The notes beneath the pieces were generated by a model. It was not told the DNA's origin. It saw only the letters and a list, made by a program, of their open reading frames with translations, and ran no database searches. From positions 13,771 to 77,770 of the forward strand of contig DKZL01000071.1 of NCBI GenBank assembly GCA_002493635.1: a stretch of DNA of 64,000 bases, written 5' to 3'. This DNA comes from Ruminococcaceae bacterium UBA7075. Its GTDB lineage: Bacteria; Bacillota; Clostridia; Oscillospirales; Acutalibacteraceae. This document shows positions 1-9,134 of the stretch, one piece after another (within the stretch, counting starts at the first letter, position 1; each line of letters opens with the position of its first letter). The position numbers were made by a program, and so were the translations under genes.

Positions 1-585
1 GTAAAAAAAGGCTGCAAAATGATTTCATTTACAAGCTCTGCTAAATCTGAAGGTAAGACAATTACTTCGGTTAATATCGCTATTGCACTTGCGCAACAGG
101 TTGATACCAAGGTGTTGATTATTGATTGTGATTTGAGAAGACCGAGAGTTCAATCGGTACTTGAAATACCGGTTAACAAAGGAATTACAAATTATCTCAA
201 TTTTGAATGCGAGATTTCTGATATTATTTACAATTCAAAAATGGACAATCTTGACGCTATTTGTTGCGGCACCATTCCTCCGAATCCATCGGAGCTTTTG
301 GCAAGTGATAATATGAAAGATTTAATCAAAGAGCTTTCAAATAAATATGATTATATTATCTTTGATACTCCTCCGATTGGCGTAGTAATTGACGCTTTAC
401 CTATAATCAAGCAAACTGACGGTGTTGTTGTGGTAGTCAGAGATAATGTTACTGATATTACAGATTATAAAAAAACAATTGAGATTCTTAAACGTTCCGA
501 GGCTAATATTATCGGCATGATATTTAACGATGTTGAACCTGTCGGCAAACGCAAATACGGCGGAGGATACAGATACGGTTATTAA
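1..585 (+). CDS. Capsular polysaccharide tyrosine kinase (CpsD/CapB family), 5' truncated
   Basis: The reading frame is open from the first base of the window, so the gene begins upstream and the ATG at 19 is probably internal. The visible part is the ATPase domain of a bacterial tyrosine kinase. It has a Walker A loop (SSAKSEGKTITSVNIA), the Walker A' motif (LIIDCDLRRPR) and Walker B (YDYIIFDTPP). The C-terminus is tyrosine-rich (KYGGGYRYGY), as expected for the autophosphorylated tail. Family members partner with a Wzz-like membrane modulator and control polymer length and export. It heads the polysaccharide operon, 36 bp before the priming transferase. The membrane partner must lie outside the window. 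Confidence 0.9.
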   Translation, partial: VKKGCKMISFTSSAKSEGKTITSVNIAIALAQQVDTKVLIIDCDLRRPRVQSVLEIPVNKGITNYLNFECEISDIIYNSKMDNLDAICCGTIPPNPSELLASDNMKDLIKELSNKYDYIIFDTPPIGVVIDALPIIKQTDGVVVVVRDNVTDITDYKKTIEILKRSEANIIGMIFNDVEPVGKRKYGGGYRYGY

Positions 586-621
586 TTTTCTTTTTTAGCT
601 TTTGCTGAGAGGGGTGGAGTT

Positions 622-1329
622 TTGGTAGAAAAAACATATACGAACGAAGTCAAACGCAAGGCTGTCCAAAAAGAATCAATGCTTGAGAATAACAATGATT
701 ATTCTCAGACTTTAAAAACAAGACACGGCTACCGGTGGTTAAAAAGATTTCAGGATATTATATTCTCACTTATAGCCATAATTGTTCTTTCGCCCGTAAT
801 GATTATTACATCAATTGCTATTTTTATTGATGATCCTAAAGGCAGTCCTATTTTTTCGCAAATACGAGTCGGAAGAGACGGCAAAAAATTTAAAATGTAT
901 AAATTTCGCTCAATGGTTGTTGACGCAGAAGACCGGCTTGAGGAACTGCTGAAAAATAACGAAATGGATGGACCTGCTTTTAAAATTGCCGATGATCCGA
1001 GAATTACAAGAGTCGGAAAATTTATAAGAAAAACAAGTATCGACGAGCTTCCACAGCTATTTAATGTTTTAAAGGGTGATATGAGTATTGTGGGACCTCG
1101 TCCTGCTTTGCCCAGAGAGGTTGAGCAATATACTGTTTATCAAACCCAGCGATTGTTTATAACACCGGGTCTTACTTGTTACTGGCAAATTCAGCCAAAC
1201 AGAAATGACATTTCATTTGATGAATGGGTTGAGATGGATATACAGTATATACGTGTGCGCAGTTTTCTTGTTGACTGGAAAATCATATTTAAAACAGTTA
1301 TCACGGTTTTTACCAATCAAGGAAGATGA
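622..1329 (+). CDS. Polyprenyl-phosphate sugar phosphotransferase (priming glycosyltransferase)
   Basis: This 235-residue protein would place the first sugar-1-phosphate on undecaprenyl phosphate at the membrane. The TTG start at 622 is chosen because GGTGGAG lies just upstream. One hydrophobic segment (residues about 48-70) precedes the catalytic domain typical of bacterial sugar transferases (PF02397). Visible signatures are FSQIRVGRDGKKFKMYKFRS, DELPQLFNVLKGDMSIVGPRP and a late WQIQPN block. It is the short form of the family, without the multi-span N-terminal domain of WbaP. The stop overlaps the region of the rmlA ribosome binding site, implying co-transcription. The sugar donor cannot be told from sequence. 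Confidence 0.9.
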   Translation: MVEKTYTNEVKRKAVQKESMLENNNDYSQTLKTRHGYRWLKRFQDIIFSLIAIIVLSPVMIITSIAIFIDDPKGSPIFSQIRVGRDGKKFKMYKFRSMVVDAEDRLEELLKNNEMDGPAFKIADDPRITRVGKFIRKTSIDELPQLFNVLKGDMSIVGPRPALPREVEQYTVYQTQRLFITPGLTCYWQIQPNRNDISFDEWVEMDIQYIRVRSFLVDWKIIFKTVITVFTNQGR

Positions 1330-1343
1330 TTTGGGAGGTACAT

Positions 1344-2234
1344 ATGAAAGGTATAATTCTGGCAGGCGGTTCCGGAACACGACTCTACCCTTTAACGAAA
1401 GTAACATCAAAACAGTTACTTCCGATTTATGATAAGCCTATGATATATTACCCGATGTCTGTGCTTATGAATGCAGGCATTCGGGATATTCTCATAATTT
1501 CAACTCCACAGGATACACCTCGTTTTAAGGATTTATTGGGCGACGGACATCAGTTTGGTGTTAGTCTTACATACGCTGTTCAGCCGTCACCTGACGGACT
1601 TGCGCAGGCGTTTATTATTGGTGCTGATTTTATCGGTGACGATACCGTAGCAATGGTGTTAGGCGATAACATCTTTGCCGGTCACGGATTGAAAAAACGA
1701 TTAAAAGCCGCAGTTGAGAACGCTGAGAATGGCAGAGGTGCTACTGTATTCGGCTATTATGTTGATGATCCCGAACGCTTCGGTATTGTTGAATTTAACG
1801 AAAACGGAAAGGCTGTTTCTATTGAAGAAAAGCCCGAAAAGCCAAAGTCGAATTACTGCGTAACAGGTCTGTATTTCTACGATAACAGTGTTGTAGAGTA
1901 TGCAAAAAATCTCAAGCCGTCAGCAAGGGGAGAACTTGAAATTACAGATCTCAACAAGATATATCTTGAGAATAAAGCGTTAAATGTAGAACTGCTTGGA
2001 CAGGGATTTACATGGCTTGATACCGGTACGCACGAAAGTCTTGTTGACGCTACAAATTTTGTAAAGACAGTAGAAACACATCAGCACAGAAAAATCGCCT
2101 GTCTTGAGGAGATTGCTTATCTCAACGGCTGGATTTCAAAAGAGGATGTGCTTGAGATTTATGAAGTGTTGAAAAAGAATCAGTACGGTCAGTATCTTAA
2201 AGACGTATTGGATGGAAAGTACATAGAACTTTAA
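1344..2234 (+). CDS. rmlA: Glucose-1-phosphate thymidylyltransferase
   Basis: RmlA makes dTDP-glucose from dTTP and glucose-1-phosphate, the first step to dTDP-L-rhamnose. The start at 1344 is preferred over an in-frame ATG at 1326 because GGGAGG sits 6 bases before it and the protein then begins directly with MKGIILAGGSGTRLYPLT, the nucleotide-binding loop. Further signatures are KQLLPIYDKPMIYYP, VLGDNIFAGHG and the EKPEKPKSNYCVTGLYFYD block. The length of 296 residues is normal for the family. It is followed after 14 bp by rmlB, and rmlD and rmlC come next, so the pathway is complete. Confidence 0.97.
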   Translation: MKGIILAGGSGTRLYPLTKVTSKQLLPIYDKPMIYYPMSVLMNAGIRDILIISTPQDTPRFKDLLGDGHQFGVSLTYAVQPSPDGLAQAFIIGADFIGDDTVAMVLGDNIFAGHGLKKRLKAAVENAENGRGATVFGYYVDDPERFGIVEFNENGKAVSIEEKPEKPKSNYCVTGLYFYDNSVVEYAKNLKPSARGELEITDLNKIYLENKALNVELLGQGFTWLDTGTHESLVDATNFVKTVETHQHRKIACLEEIAYLNGWISKEDVLEIYEVLKKNQYGQYLKDVLDGKYIEL

Positions 2235-2248
2235 AAGGGGAGTACAAT

Positions 2249-3313
2249 ATGAAAAAGTATCTTATTACAGGTTGTGCCGGTTTTATTGGTTCAAATTTTG
2301 TTTATTATATGCTGAAAAAGTATGAGGATATTCTGCTTGTGAACCTTGACAAATTGACTTATGCAGGAAATCTTGAAAATCTGAAGGGCGTGGAGGGTGA
2401 TTCACGTCATATTTTTGTGCAGGGTGATATATGCGACAAGGAACTTGTTGCAGGTTTGTTTGAAAAATATGATTTTGACTATGTGATTAATTTTGCGGCA
2501 GAAAGCCACGTTGACAGAAGCATTGCTGATCCTGAAATTTTTGTACAGACCAATGTTATGGGTACTGTAAATCTGCTTCAGAGAGCAAAGGAAGCGTGGT
2601 ATAACGCAGAAGCAAAGACATGGAAAGATGGCAAGAAGTACATACAGGTTTCTACAGACGAAGTTTATGGTGCGCTTGGAGCAGAGGGATATTTTATGGA
2701 AACTACTCCGCTTTCACCTCACAGTCCGTATTCTTCTTCTAAGGCAAGTGCCGACCATTTTGTTATGGCTTTCCACGATACATACGGTATGCCGATAAAT
2801 ATTACTCGCTGCTCCAATAACTATGGACCTTACCAGTTCCCCGAGAAGCTGATTCCGTTGATGATTAATAATGTGAAGCATCACAAACAGCTTCCTGTTT
2901 ACGGTGACGGTATGCAGATTCGTGACTGGCTGTATGTTGAAGATCACTGTAAGGCAATTGATATGGTTGCAAACGGAGGAAAAATCGGTGAGGTTTACAA
3001 CGTCGGTGGCCATAATGAGCGTCCGAATATCTTTATTGTTAAGACTATTATTGAGCAGCTTCACGACAGATTGCAGGACGAGGATATTTCCGAGGAGCTT
3101 ATTAAGCACGTAGAGGACAGATTAGGTCACGACAGAAGATACGGTATCGATCCCACCAAGATTAAGAATGATTTGGGCTGGTATCCCGAGACCCCGTTTG
3201 AGAAGGGTATTGTTCTGACTATTGATTGGTATTTGGCAAACGAAGAGTGGATGAACAATGTGACAAGCGGTGATTACCGGAAATATTACGAAGATATGTA
3301 TAAGAATAAATAA
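2249..3313 (+). CDS. rmlB: dTDP-glucose 4,6-dehydratase
   Basis: RmlB converts dTDP-glucose to dTDP-4-keto-6-deoxyglucose using tightly bound NAD. It is an extended short-chain dehydrogenase. The Rossmann GxxGxxG motif is TGCAGFIGSNF near the N-terminus, the active-site region contains STDEVYGALG, and the YSSSKASADH block carries the catalytic Tyr-x-x-x-Lys. NITRCSNNYGPYQFPEKLIP is the family's substrate-side motif. The length of 354 residues is typical. AAAAGGGGAG lies before the ATG. It is second in the rmlABDC set. Confidence 0.97.
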   Translation: MKKYLITGCAGFIGSNFVYYMLKKYEDILLVNLDKLTYAGNLENLKGVEGDSRHIFVQGDICDKELVAGLFEKYDFDYVINFAAESHVDRSIADPEIFVQTNVMGTVNLLQRAKEAWYNAEAKTWKDGKKYIQVSTDEVYGALGAEGYFMETTPLSPHSPYSSSKASADHFVMAFHDTYGMPINITRCSNNYGPYQFPEKLIPLMINNVKHHKQLPVYGDGMQIRDWLYVEDHCKAIDMVANGGKIGEVYNVGGHNERPNIFIVKTIIEQLHDRLQDEDISEELIKHVEDRLGHDRRYGIDPTKIKNDLGWYPETPFEKGIVLTIDWYLANEEWMNNVTSGDYRKYYEDMYKNK

Positions 3314-3326
3314 AGAGGTCAGACAG

Positions 3327-4241
3327 ATGAAGTTTTTTGTTACCGGTGTCGGCGGACAGTTAGGTCATGATGTGATGAATGAACTGGCAAAGCGTGGTTA
3401 TGAGGGAGTAGGTTCTGATATTCAGCCTGTCTATTCCGGAGTGACAGATGGTTCTGCTGTAACTGCTATGCCTTATGTTCAGTTAGATATTACCGATAAA
3501 GACGCAGTCAGAAAAGTAATTACTGAAATAAAGCCTGATGCTGTCATTCACTGCGCTGCGTGGACGGCTGTAGATATGGCAGAGGATGATGACAAGGTAG
3601 AAAAAGTCCGTGCTGTCAATGCAGGCGGTACACAGAATATTGCTGATGCTTGCAAAGAAATTGACTGTAAGATGCTCTATCTGTCAACAGATTATGTGTT
3701 TGACGGTCAGGGTAATGAGGCGTGGCAGCCTGACTGCAAGGATTATAAGCCTTTGAATGTTTACGGTCAGACTAAACTTGAGGGCGAGCTGGCAGTAAGC
3801 AGTACACTTGAAAAATACTTTATTGTCCGTATAGCATGGGTGTTTGGTCTTAACGGTAAGAATTTCATAAAGACTATGATTAATGTGGGAAAAACACACG
3901 ATGAAGTGCGGGTAGTTAATGACCAGATCGGTACTCCCACTTATACTTATGATTTGGCAAAACTTCTGGTTGATATGTGCGAAACTGAGAAGTACGGCTA
4001 TTATCACGCAACAAACGAGGGCGGATATATTAGCTGGTACGATTTTGCTTGTGAGATTTTTAAGCAGGCGGGATATACAACAAAGGTAAATCCTGTTACA
4101 ACTGAGGAATACGGGATTTCAAAAGCAAAAAGACCTTTTAATTCAAGGCTTGATAAAAGCAAGCTTTCAGAAAACGGTTTTGAATTATTACCAACCTGGA
4201 AGGACGCTTTACAGAGGTATTTAAAAGAAATTGAATATTAA
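3327..4241 (+). CDS. rmlD: dTDP-4-dehydrorhamnose reductase
   Basis: RmlD performs the final NAD(P)H-dependent reduction to dTDP-L-rhamnose. I chose the ATG at 3327 (304 residues), preceded by AGAGGTC, over an in-frame upstream start at 3270 that would overlap rmlB by 44 bases. The protein starts MKFFVTGVGGQLGHDVMNEL with the Rossmann glycine motif. It has CAAWTAVDMAEDD, the STDYVFDGQG block and the YGQTKLEGE catalytic Tyr/Lys. Gene order here is A-B-D-C. The epimerase gene follows 67 bp later, across a short hairpin at about 4246-4271. Confidence 0.95.
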   Translation: MKFFVTGVGGQLGHDVMNELAKRGYEGVGSDIQPVYSGVTDGSAVTAMPYVQLDITDKDAVRKVITEIKPDAVIHCAAWTAVDMAEDDDKVEKVRAVNAGGTQNIADACKEIDCKMLYLSTDYVFDGQGNEAWQPDCKDYKPLNVYGQTKLEGELAVSSTLEKYFIVRIAWVFGLNGKNFIKTMINVGKTHDEVRVVNDQIGTPTYTYDLAKLLVDMCETEKYGYYHATNEGGYISWYDFACEIFKQAGYTTKVNPVTTEEYGISKAKRPFNSRLDKSKLSENGFELLPTWKDALQRYLKEIEY

Positions 4242-4308
4242 TTGACTGAGCCGGTATTATAAATATCGGCTTGATAATATGCAATAAAATAATAGGAAAG
4301 GGAAAACT

Positions 4309-4908
4309 ATGGGACAGATTAAAGTTACAAAAGCACCAATCGAGGGACTTTATGTTATAGAACCGACAGTACATGGTGACAGCCGTGGGTATTTTATGGA
4401 AACCTATAATCAAAACGATATGCATGAGGCAGGACTTGATATGGTATTTGTTCAGGATAATCAGAGTATGAGTACCAAGGGCGTTCTGCGTGGACTTCAT
4501 TTTCAAAAGCAGTACCCGCAGGGCAAGCTTGTTCGTGTAATTAAGGGAAGAGTATTCGATGTTGCTGTTGACCTAAGAAAAGACAGCGAAACCTACGGTA
4601 AATGGTTCGGCGTTGAGCTTACAGAAGAAAATAAAAAACAGTTCTATATTTCAGAGGGCTTTGCTCACGGATTTCTTGTATTAAGTGATGAAGCTGAGTT
4701 TTGCTACAAGGTAACAGATTTTTATCATCCGGGTGACGAAGGCGGTCTTGCCTGGAATGACCCTGAAATCGGCATAGAGTGGCCTATGCTTGAGGGAAAA
4801 TATAACGGAAATGCCGATTCAGAGGGTTACACCGTTGACGGCACACCTCTTAATCTTTCTGATAAAGATAAGAAGTGGCTCGGTCTTAAGGATACTTTTA
4901 AGTTTTAA
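4309..4908 (+). CDS. rmlC: dTDP-4-dehydrorhamnose 3,5-epimerase
   Basis: RmlC epimerises C3 and C5 of the keto-deoxy sugar before the RmlD step. It is a cupin-fold protein of 199 residues. Family signatures are FxE-type HGDSRGYFMETYNQ, QDNQSMSTKGVLRGLHFQ with the catalytic His, GKLVRVIKGRVFDVAVDLR, and FAHGFLVLSDEAEFCYKVTD. AGGAAAGGG precedes the ATG. The 67-bp gap from rmlD holds an imperfect hairpin (arms AGCCGGTAT and ATATCGGCT) without a T-run, so it looks like an intercistronic processing or stability element and not a terminator. Confidence 0.96.
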   Translation: MGQIKVTKAPIEGLYVIEPTVHGDSRGYFMETYNQNDMHEAGLDMVFVQDNQSMSTKGVLRGLHFQKQYPQGKLVRVIKGRVFDVAVDLRKDSETYGKWFGVELTEENKKQFYISEGFAHGFLVLSDEAEFCYKVTDFYHPGDEGGLAWNDPEIGIEWPMLEGKYNGNADSEGYTVDGTPLNLSDKDKKWLGLKDTFKF

Positions 4909-4931
4909 TCAGTTTCAGGTGAATTTCAATT

Positions 4932-6074
4932 ATGCAGACGAAAATTAAGGTATTACATATTGCACAAGCCGCAGGCGGTGTTGACAGATATTTGCGCTCT
5001 CTTTTGAAGTATTTTGATCGTGAAAAATTTGAAAACATACTTTTATGCTCATATGATTTTAACAAAGATGATTATGATGAAATAACCGATGATTTCATTC
5101 AGATTAATATGCAGCGTGAAATTAGCGCCAAAGACGACCTCACCTCAATTAAACAGGTAAGAAAAGCTATTAAATCCGTTAAACCCGATGTTGTTTATAT
5201 GCATTCAAGTAAGGCAGGAGCTATTGGAAGAATAGCTGACCTTGGCATTAGTAATATCAAAATTTACAATCCGCATGGCTGGGCATTCAATATGGACTGC
5301 GGCAAAAAAAAGCAGGCAATGTATCGTATTATTGAAAAGGTACTTTCGCTGTTCACTACGCAATTCGTTTGTATTTCAAAGGCAGAAAAAGAATCCGCTG
5401 TTCAAAATAAAATTGCAAATGCCAAAAAGTTTAATGTTATTCTGAACGGAATAGATATTGAAAATTGCAATAAACAGCTTAATAACGGAATTTTAAGAGA
5501 AAAAATCGGAATACCCGAGGATGCCTTTGTAATAGGTCAGGTTGGCAGAATTTCAAAGCAAAAATCCCCTGATGTATTTATCAGAGCCGCCGCAAAAATC
5601 AAAGAGTCTATACCAAATGCGTACTTTGTGCTTGTCGGTGACGGCGATATGAAAGACGAGATTTTGCAGTACGCTGAGGAAAACGGTCTTGCTGATTCGT
5701 TAAAAATTACAGGTTGGGTCGAAAATCCTCTTAGCTATGCAACGACATTTGATACAGCCTTATTGCTTTCACGCTGGGAGGGCTTCGGTCTTGTGCTGCC
5801 TGAGTATATGCTTGCACAAAAGCCGATTGTAGCGTGTGAAACGGACGCAATTCCCACTTTGATTGACAACAGAGTAAAAAACGGTCTGCTTGTACCGGTT
5901 GAGTCGTCTCAGGCTGTTTGTGATGCCGTTACGGAGCTTTATAATAATTCTCAGCTCAGAACAAAGCTTATTGAAAACGGCAAAAAAGCAGTATATGAAA
6001 AATTTGACGCACAGCGAGTATCGGATGAGCATAAAAAACTTATTTTTAATTTATTATTTGATAAAAAGGAATAA
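4932..6074 (+). CDS. Glycosyltransferase family 4 (GT-B fold)
   Basis: A 380-residue retaining glycosyltransferase, probably adding one sugar to the repeat unit on the inner membrane face. The N-terminal half has the GGVDRYLRSLLKYFDREKF acceptor-side motif (residues about 15-35). The C-terminal half has the donor-binding Rossmann region, IGQVGRISKQKSPDVFIRAA and FVLVGDGDMKDEI, then the EX7E-like stretch in LSRWEGFGLVLPEYMLAQKP. The family is clear, but donor and acceptor sugars are not. AGGTGA precedes the ATG. It sits 23 bp after rmlC and 12 bp before the next transferase. Confidence 0.9.
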   Translation: MQTKIKVLHIAQAAGGVDRYLRSLLKYFDREKFENILLCSYDFNKDDYDEITDDFIQINMQREISAKDDLTSIKQVRKAIKSVKPDVVYMHSSKAGAIGRIADLGISNIKIYNPHGWAFNMDCGKKKQAMYRIIEKVLSLFTTQFVCISKAEKESAVQNKIANAKKFNVILNGIDIENCNKQLNNGILREKIGIPEDAFVIGQVGRISKQKSPDVFIRAAAKIKESIPNAYFVLVGDGDMKDEILQYAEENGLADSLKITGWVENPLSYATTFDTALLLSRWEGFGLVLPEYMLAQKPIVACETDAIPTLIDNRVKNGLLVPVESSQAVCDAVTELYNNSQLRTKLIENGKKAVYEKFDAQRVSDEHKKLIFNLLFDKKE

Positions 6075-6086
6075 GGAGGGTGTATT

Positions 6087-7070
6087 TTGAATACTCCGCT
6101 GATTACTGTTATTATACCGGTTTATCAAGTTGAAAATTACATAAAACGATGCATTGAAAGTGTAATTAGCCAGACATATAATAATCTTGAAATATTGCTT
6201 GTTGATGACGGAACTCTTGATAATTCCGCTAAGATTTGTCAGGAATATGCTGATAAAGACAGTAGAATTACTGTGTTACATAAGAAAAACGGTGGACTTT
6301 CTGATGCAAGAAATTATGCTTTAAATATTATGAACGGCGAATATGTAACTTTTATTGACAGCGATGACTATGTAACTGTTTATTATATTGAACATTTGTA
6401 TAAAGCTTTATTATGTTCAAATGCCGATATGTCTATAAGCTGGTTTGAAAATGTTTTTGAAAGTTGTCTTCCTGATAAGAACGATTGCAAAAAGGAATTA
6501 CAAAATTTAGAAATTCTTTCATCAACACAGTGCCTTGAAAGAATGTTTTATCAAAATTTTATTGAAATATCAGCTTGGGGAAAGTTATATAAAAGTTGTC
6601 TTTTTGATAATTTAAGATATCCTTTTGGAAAATTATATGAGGATATTCCCGTAACGCCAGTAACAGTTCAAAGAAGCAATAAAATTGCGGTTATAAAAAA
6701 TGTCGATTACTTTTATTTTCAGAGAAAAAATGGTATCCAAAATATGTATTTTAATCCCTCTAAAATGAATGCTATTGAAAATATGTCTGTTTTAAGAAAA
6801 TTTATTGAGAAACAGTCGCCTGAAAATATTGATGCATTAAGTTGCAGATATTTCAGTACTGTAAGTAATATTCTTTTTCAGATTAAGGACGACGATCATA
6901 ATACTGAGAAAAAAGTATTATGGAATGAACTTAAAACATACAGAAAGTCTGTATTACTTAACGGCAAAGCACGAAAAAAAGCACGCATTGCAGCTTTTTT
7001 AACTTATTTTGGTTATACAATTACAAATTTTGTTTACTCAAAAACACAGTGGAGAGGCAGTAATCAGTGA
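6087..7070 (+). CDS. Glycosyltransferase family 2 (GT-A fold)
   Basis: A 327-residue GT2 enzyme with a TTG start at 6087, supported by AAGGAGGG just upstream. The N-terminal catalytic domain shows PLITVIIPVYQVENYIKRCI, the first nucleotide-binding Asp in LLVDDGTLDNS, NGGLSDARNYAL and the DxD metal motif in FIDSDDYVT. The C-terminal 200 residues are divergent and probably set specificity. Note GTLD where the family usually has GSTD, a small variation near the nucleotide site. It is part of the polysaccharide operon, and the next gene starts 19 bp downstream. Confidence 0.9.
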   Translation: MNTPLITVIIPVYQVENYIKRCIESVISQTYNNLEILLVDDGTLDNSAKICQEYADKDSRITVLHKKNGGLSDARNYALNIMNGEYVTFIDSDDYVTVYYIEHLYKALLCSNADMSISWFENVFESCLPDKNDCKKELQNLEILSSTQCLERMFYQNFIEISAWGKLYKSCLFDNLRYPFGKLYEDIPVTPVTVQRSNKIAVIKNVDYFYFQRKNGIQNMYFNPSKMNAIENMSVLRKFIEKQSPENIDALSCRYFSTVSNILFQIKDDDHNTEKKVLWNELKTYRKSVLLNGKARKKARIAAFLTYFGYTITNFVYSKTQWRGSNQ

Positions 7071-7089
7071 ATTATTAAAAGGGGAAAAT

Positions 7090-8001
7090 ATGAAAGTATC
7101 AGTTGTTATGACTACATACAATGGAGTAAGGTTTCTAAAAGAAATGTTGGATTCTCTAAAAAACCAAACTCGAAAAATAGATGAAGTTATTATTTGTGAT
7201 GACAGATCTACAGATAATACAGTTGAATTTATCAATGAATATATTGAAGCACATAACCTGACAAATTGGAAAATAACTGTAAATCACCGGAATCTGGGTT
7301 GGGAAAAAAATTTTTTAAATGTTTTAAATTCTGCTAACAATGATATTATATATCCTTGTGATCAAGATGATGTTTGGCATCTTGATAAAATAGAAAAAAT
7401 GACTGCTGCCTTTGAGAAAAATGAAAACATTTGGTTGTTATCATCCGGTTTCCATTCCTTCTGTGAAAATGGCGGTACACCCGAAATTCAAAATCCCGTA
7501 CCCACTGAAACAGCCGAAATCGTTAGTCGTGTAGTATTTAATGAAAAGTATTATCAAATACTTCGTCCCGGTTGTACTATGGCTTTCAAAAAAGAGCTTC
7601 TACCTTTATTTGTTGAAAATTGGAAACCCGGAACTCCTCATGATGCTGTACTGTGGACGATTGCAGCTTTACTAAGGAAACTTTATATTTATGATGACAC
7701 TTTGATTGAGTATAGGCGGCATGACAGCAATGCATCCAATGAAATTATACATGGTTATAAATATAGAGTTAATGCCATTAATCGTACCAGAACAATAAAT
7801 AATTGGTATTTAAATTCAGAATATTTTGATGAAAATAAGTTGCAGACAGTTGAGAACTGTACAAATTGGTGTGATTACAGATATAAACTAATTGTCGAGA
7901 AAAAACCTTTTTATTGGTTTAAGCTTTTCAGATATAGAAAATATTATTTGAATTTAAGAAAATATTTTGGCGATATTTATTATTTTTTTAGAAGGAAATA
8001 A
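7090..8001 (+). CDS. Glycosyltransferase family 2
   Basis: A 303-residue GT2 enzyme. The ATG at 7090 follows AAAGGGG. A longer in-frame start at 7009 would overlap the previous gene by 62 bases and add residues unlike the family. Motifs are VSVVMTTYNGVRFLKEMLDS, IICDDRSTDNT and PCDQDDVWHLDKIEKM, the last matching rhamnosyltransferase-type GT2 enzymes (DQDDVW). A rhamnosyltransferase role fits the neighbouring rmlABDC genes, but that is inference. The tail is rich in Tyr, Phe, Lys and Arg, suggesting membrane contact. Confidence 0.88.
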   Translation: MKVSVVMTTYNGVRFLKEMLDSLKNQTRKIDEVIICDDRSTDNTVEFINEYIEAHNLTNWKITVNHRNLGWEKNFLNVLNSANNDIIYPCDQDDVWHLDKIEKMTAAFEKNENIWLLSSGFHSFCENGGTPEIQNPVPTETAEIVSRVVFNEKYYQILRPGCTMAFKKELLPLFVENWKPGTPHDAVLWTIAALLRKLYIYDDTLIEYRRHDSNASNEIIHGYKYRVNAINRTRTINNWYLNSEYFDENKLQTVENCTNWCDYRYKLIVEKKPFYWFKLFRYRKYYLNLRKYFGDIYYFFRRK

Positions 8002-8026
8002 TTACATATTTGTTTAGGGGAAATAT

Positions 8027-9121
8027 ATGAAAGTATCGGTTATTACATTGCAGGGAATTAGAAATTATGGTTCGGTTTTGCAGGCTTTTGCAACGCAAGA
8101 GCTGTTTAAAGAGTATGCTGATGAGGTAGAGATTATCAATTATGTTCGCCCTGATGCTGCTTCTGAAAAAGAATTAATAAGTTATTGGTCAAAGGGAAAT
8201 ATTATCAAGAAAATAATTATTTATCCGACCGTCAGGAAATGGACAAAAGTATTTGATGGCTTCCTTGCAAAAAATGTTAATTTAACTAAAGAAAGATATG
8301 TTAATGAAGAAGATTTTAAATATTTTCCATTGGACTCAGATTATTATTGCACAGGCAGTGATCAGGTTTGGAATTCCGGATGGAATCAAGGAATACTTCC
8401 TTCTTTTTATCTCAGCTTTGTTCCGAAAGATAAATATAAGTTTGCTTATGCAGCGAGTTTTGGCGCCGACAAACTCAGTCCGGATGAAATTAAAGCGACA
8501 AAAAAATTTATTGACCAGTATAAATATATATCCGTTCGTGAAAGCTCGGCAGTAGATATTCTCATTAATCAATACAATTATGATGAAACAAAAATAACTC
8601 ATTTACTTGATCCTACTGTAGCCATGCACGGTGATTTTTGGAGAAAATACAAAACAACAAAAAAAATAAAAGGAAATTACATTCTTATATATAATTTAAA
8701 CAGAAGTAAAGAATTTGATAACTATGCGGTTGAGCTATCCAAACGGACGGGTCTTAAACTTGTGAGATTTTGCACGAGATATGATCAATTTTATCGTCCG
8801 GGTAAAAGTATGCTTGTACCTGAGGTATTTGATTTTGTAACCCTTATCGACAACGCAAAATATGTTCTAACCGATTCTTTTCACGCAACTGCGTTTTCTA
8901 TGAATATGAATACAGAACCGATTTGTGTTTATCCAAAAGAGTATGGAGGACGATTGCACAGCTTCCTAACTCTTACTGATTCGCTCCAAAGACATATATC
9001 GGATTACAATGATTTTGATGTAGTTAATCGAAGTGTTGATTTTAATAAGGTTAATGCTATACTTGACAGCGAAAGAAACAAAACAAGAGAATTTCTTGAT
9101 AGGATATTTTCAAGAGATTGA
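8027..9121 (+). CDS. Polysaccharide pyruvyl transferase family protein
   Basis: A 364-residue member of the pyruvyl transferase family (PF04230, the CsaB/WcaK type), which transfers pyruvate from phosphoenolpyruvate to form acidic ketals on sugars. Visible marks are the N-terminal GIRNYGSVLQAFATQE, the TGSDQVWNSGW block, YAASFG, DPTVAM, and a late VLTDSFHATAFSMN block resembling the donor-binding H-A-x-I-x-S region. TTAGGGG precedes the ATG. The gene is paired, 13 bp apart, with an FrhB-like iron-sulfur protein, a pairing often seen in polysaccharide clusters. Confidence 0.88.
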   Translation: MKVSVITLQGIRNYGSVLQAFATQELFKEYADEVEIINYVRPDAASEKELISYWSKGNIIKKIIIYPTVRKWTKVFDGFLAKNVNLTKERYVNEEDFKYFPLDSDYYCTGSDQVWNSGWNQGILPSFYLSFVPKDKYKFAYAASFGADKLSPDEIKATKKFIDQYKYISVRESSAVDILINQYNYDETKITHLLDPTVAMHGDFWRKYKTTKKIKGNYILIYNLNRSKEFDNYAVELSKRTGLKLVRFCTRYDQFYRPGKSMLVPEVFDFVTLIDNAKYVLTDSFHATAFSMNMNTEPICVYPKEYGGRLHSFLTLTDSLQRHISDYNDFDVVNRSVDFNKVNAILDSERNKTREFLDRIFSRD

Positions 9122-9134
9122 TTAGAGGTAATTT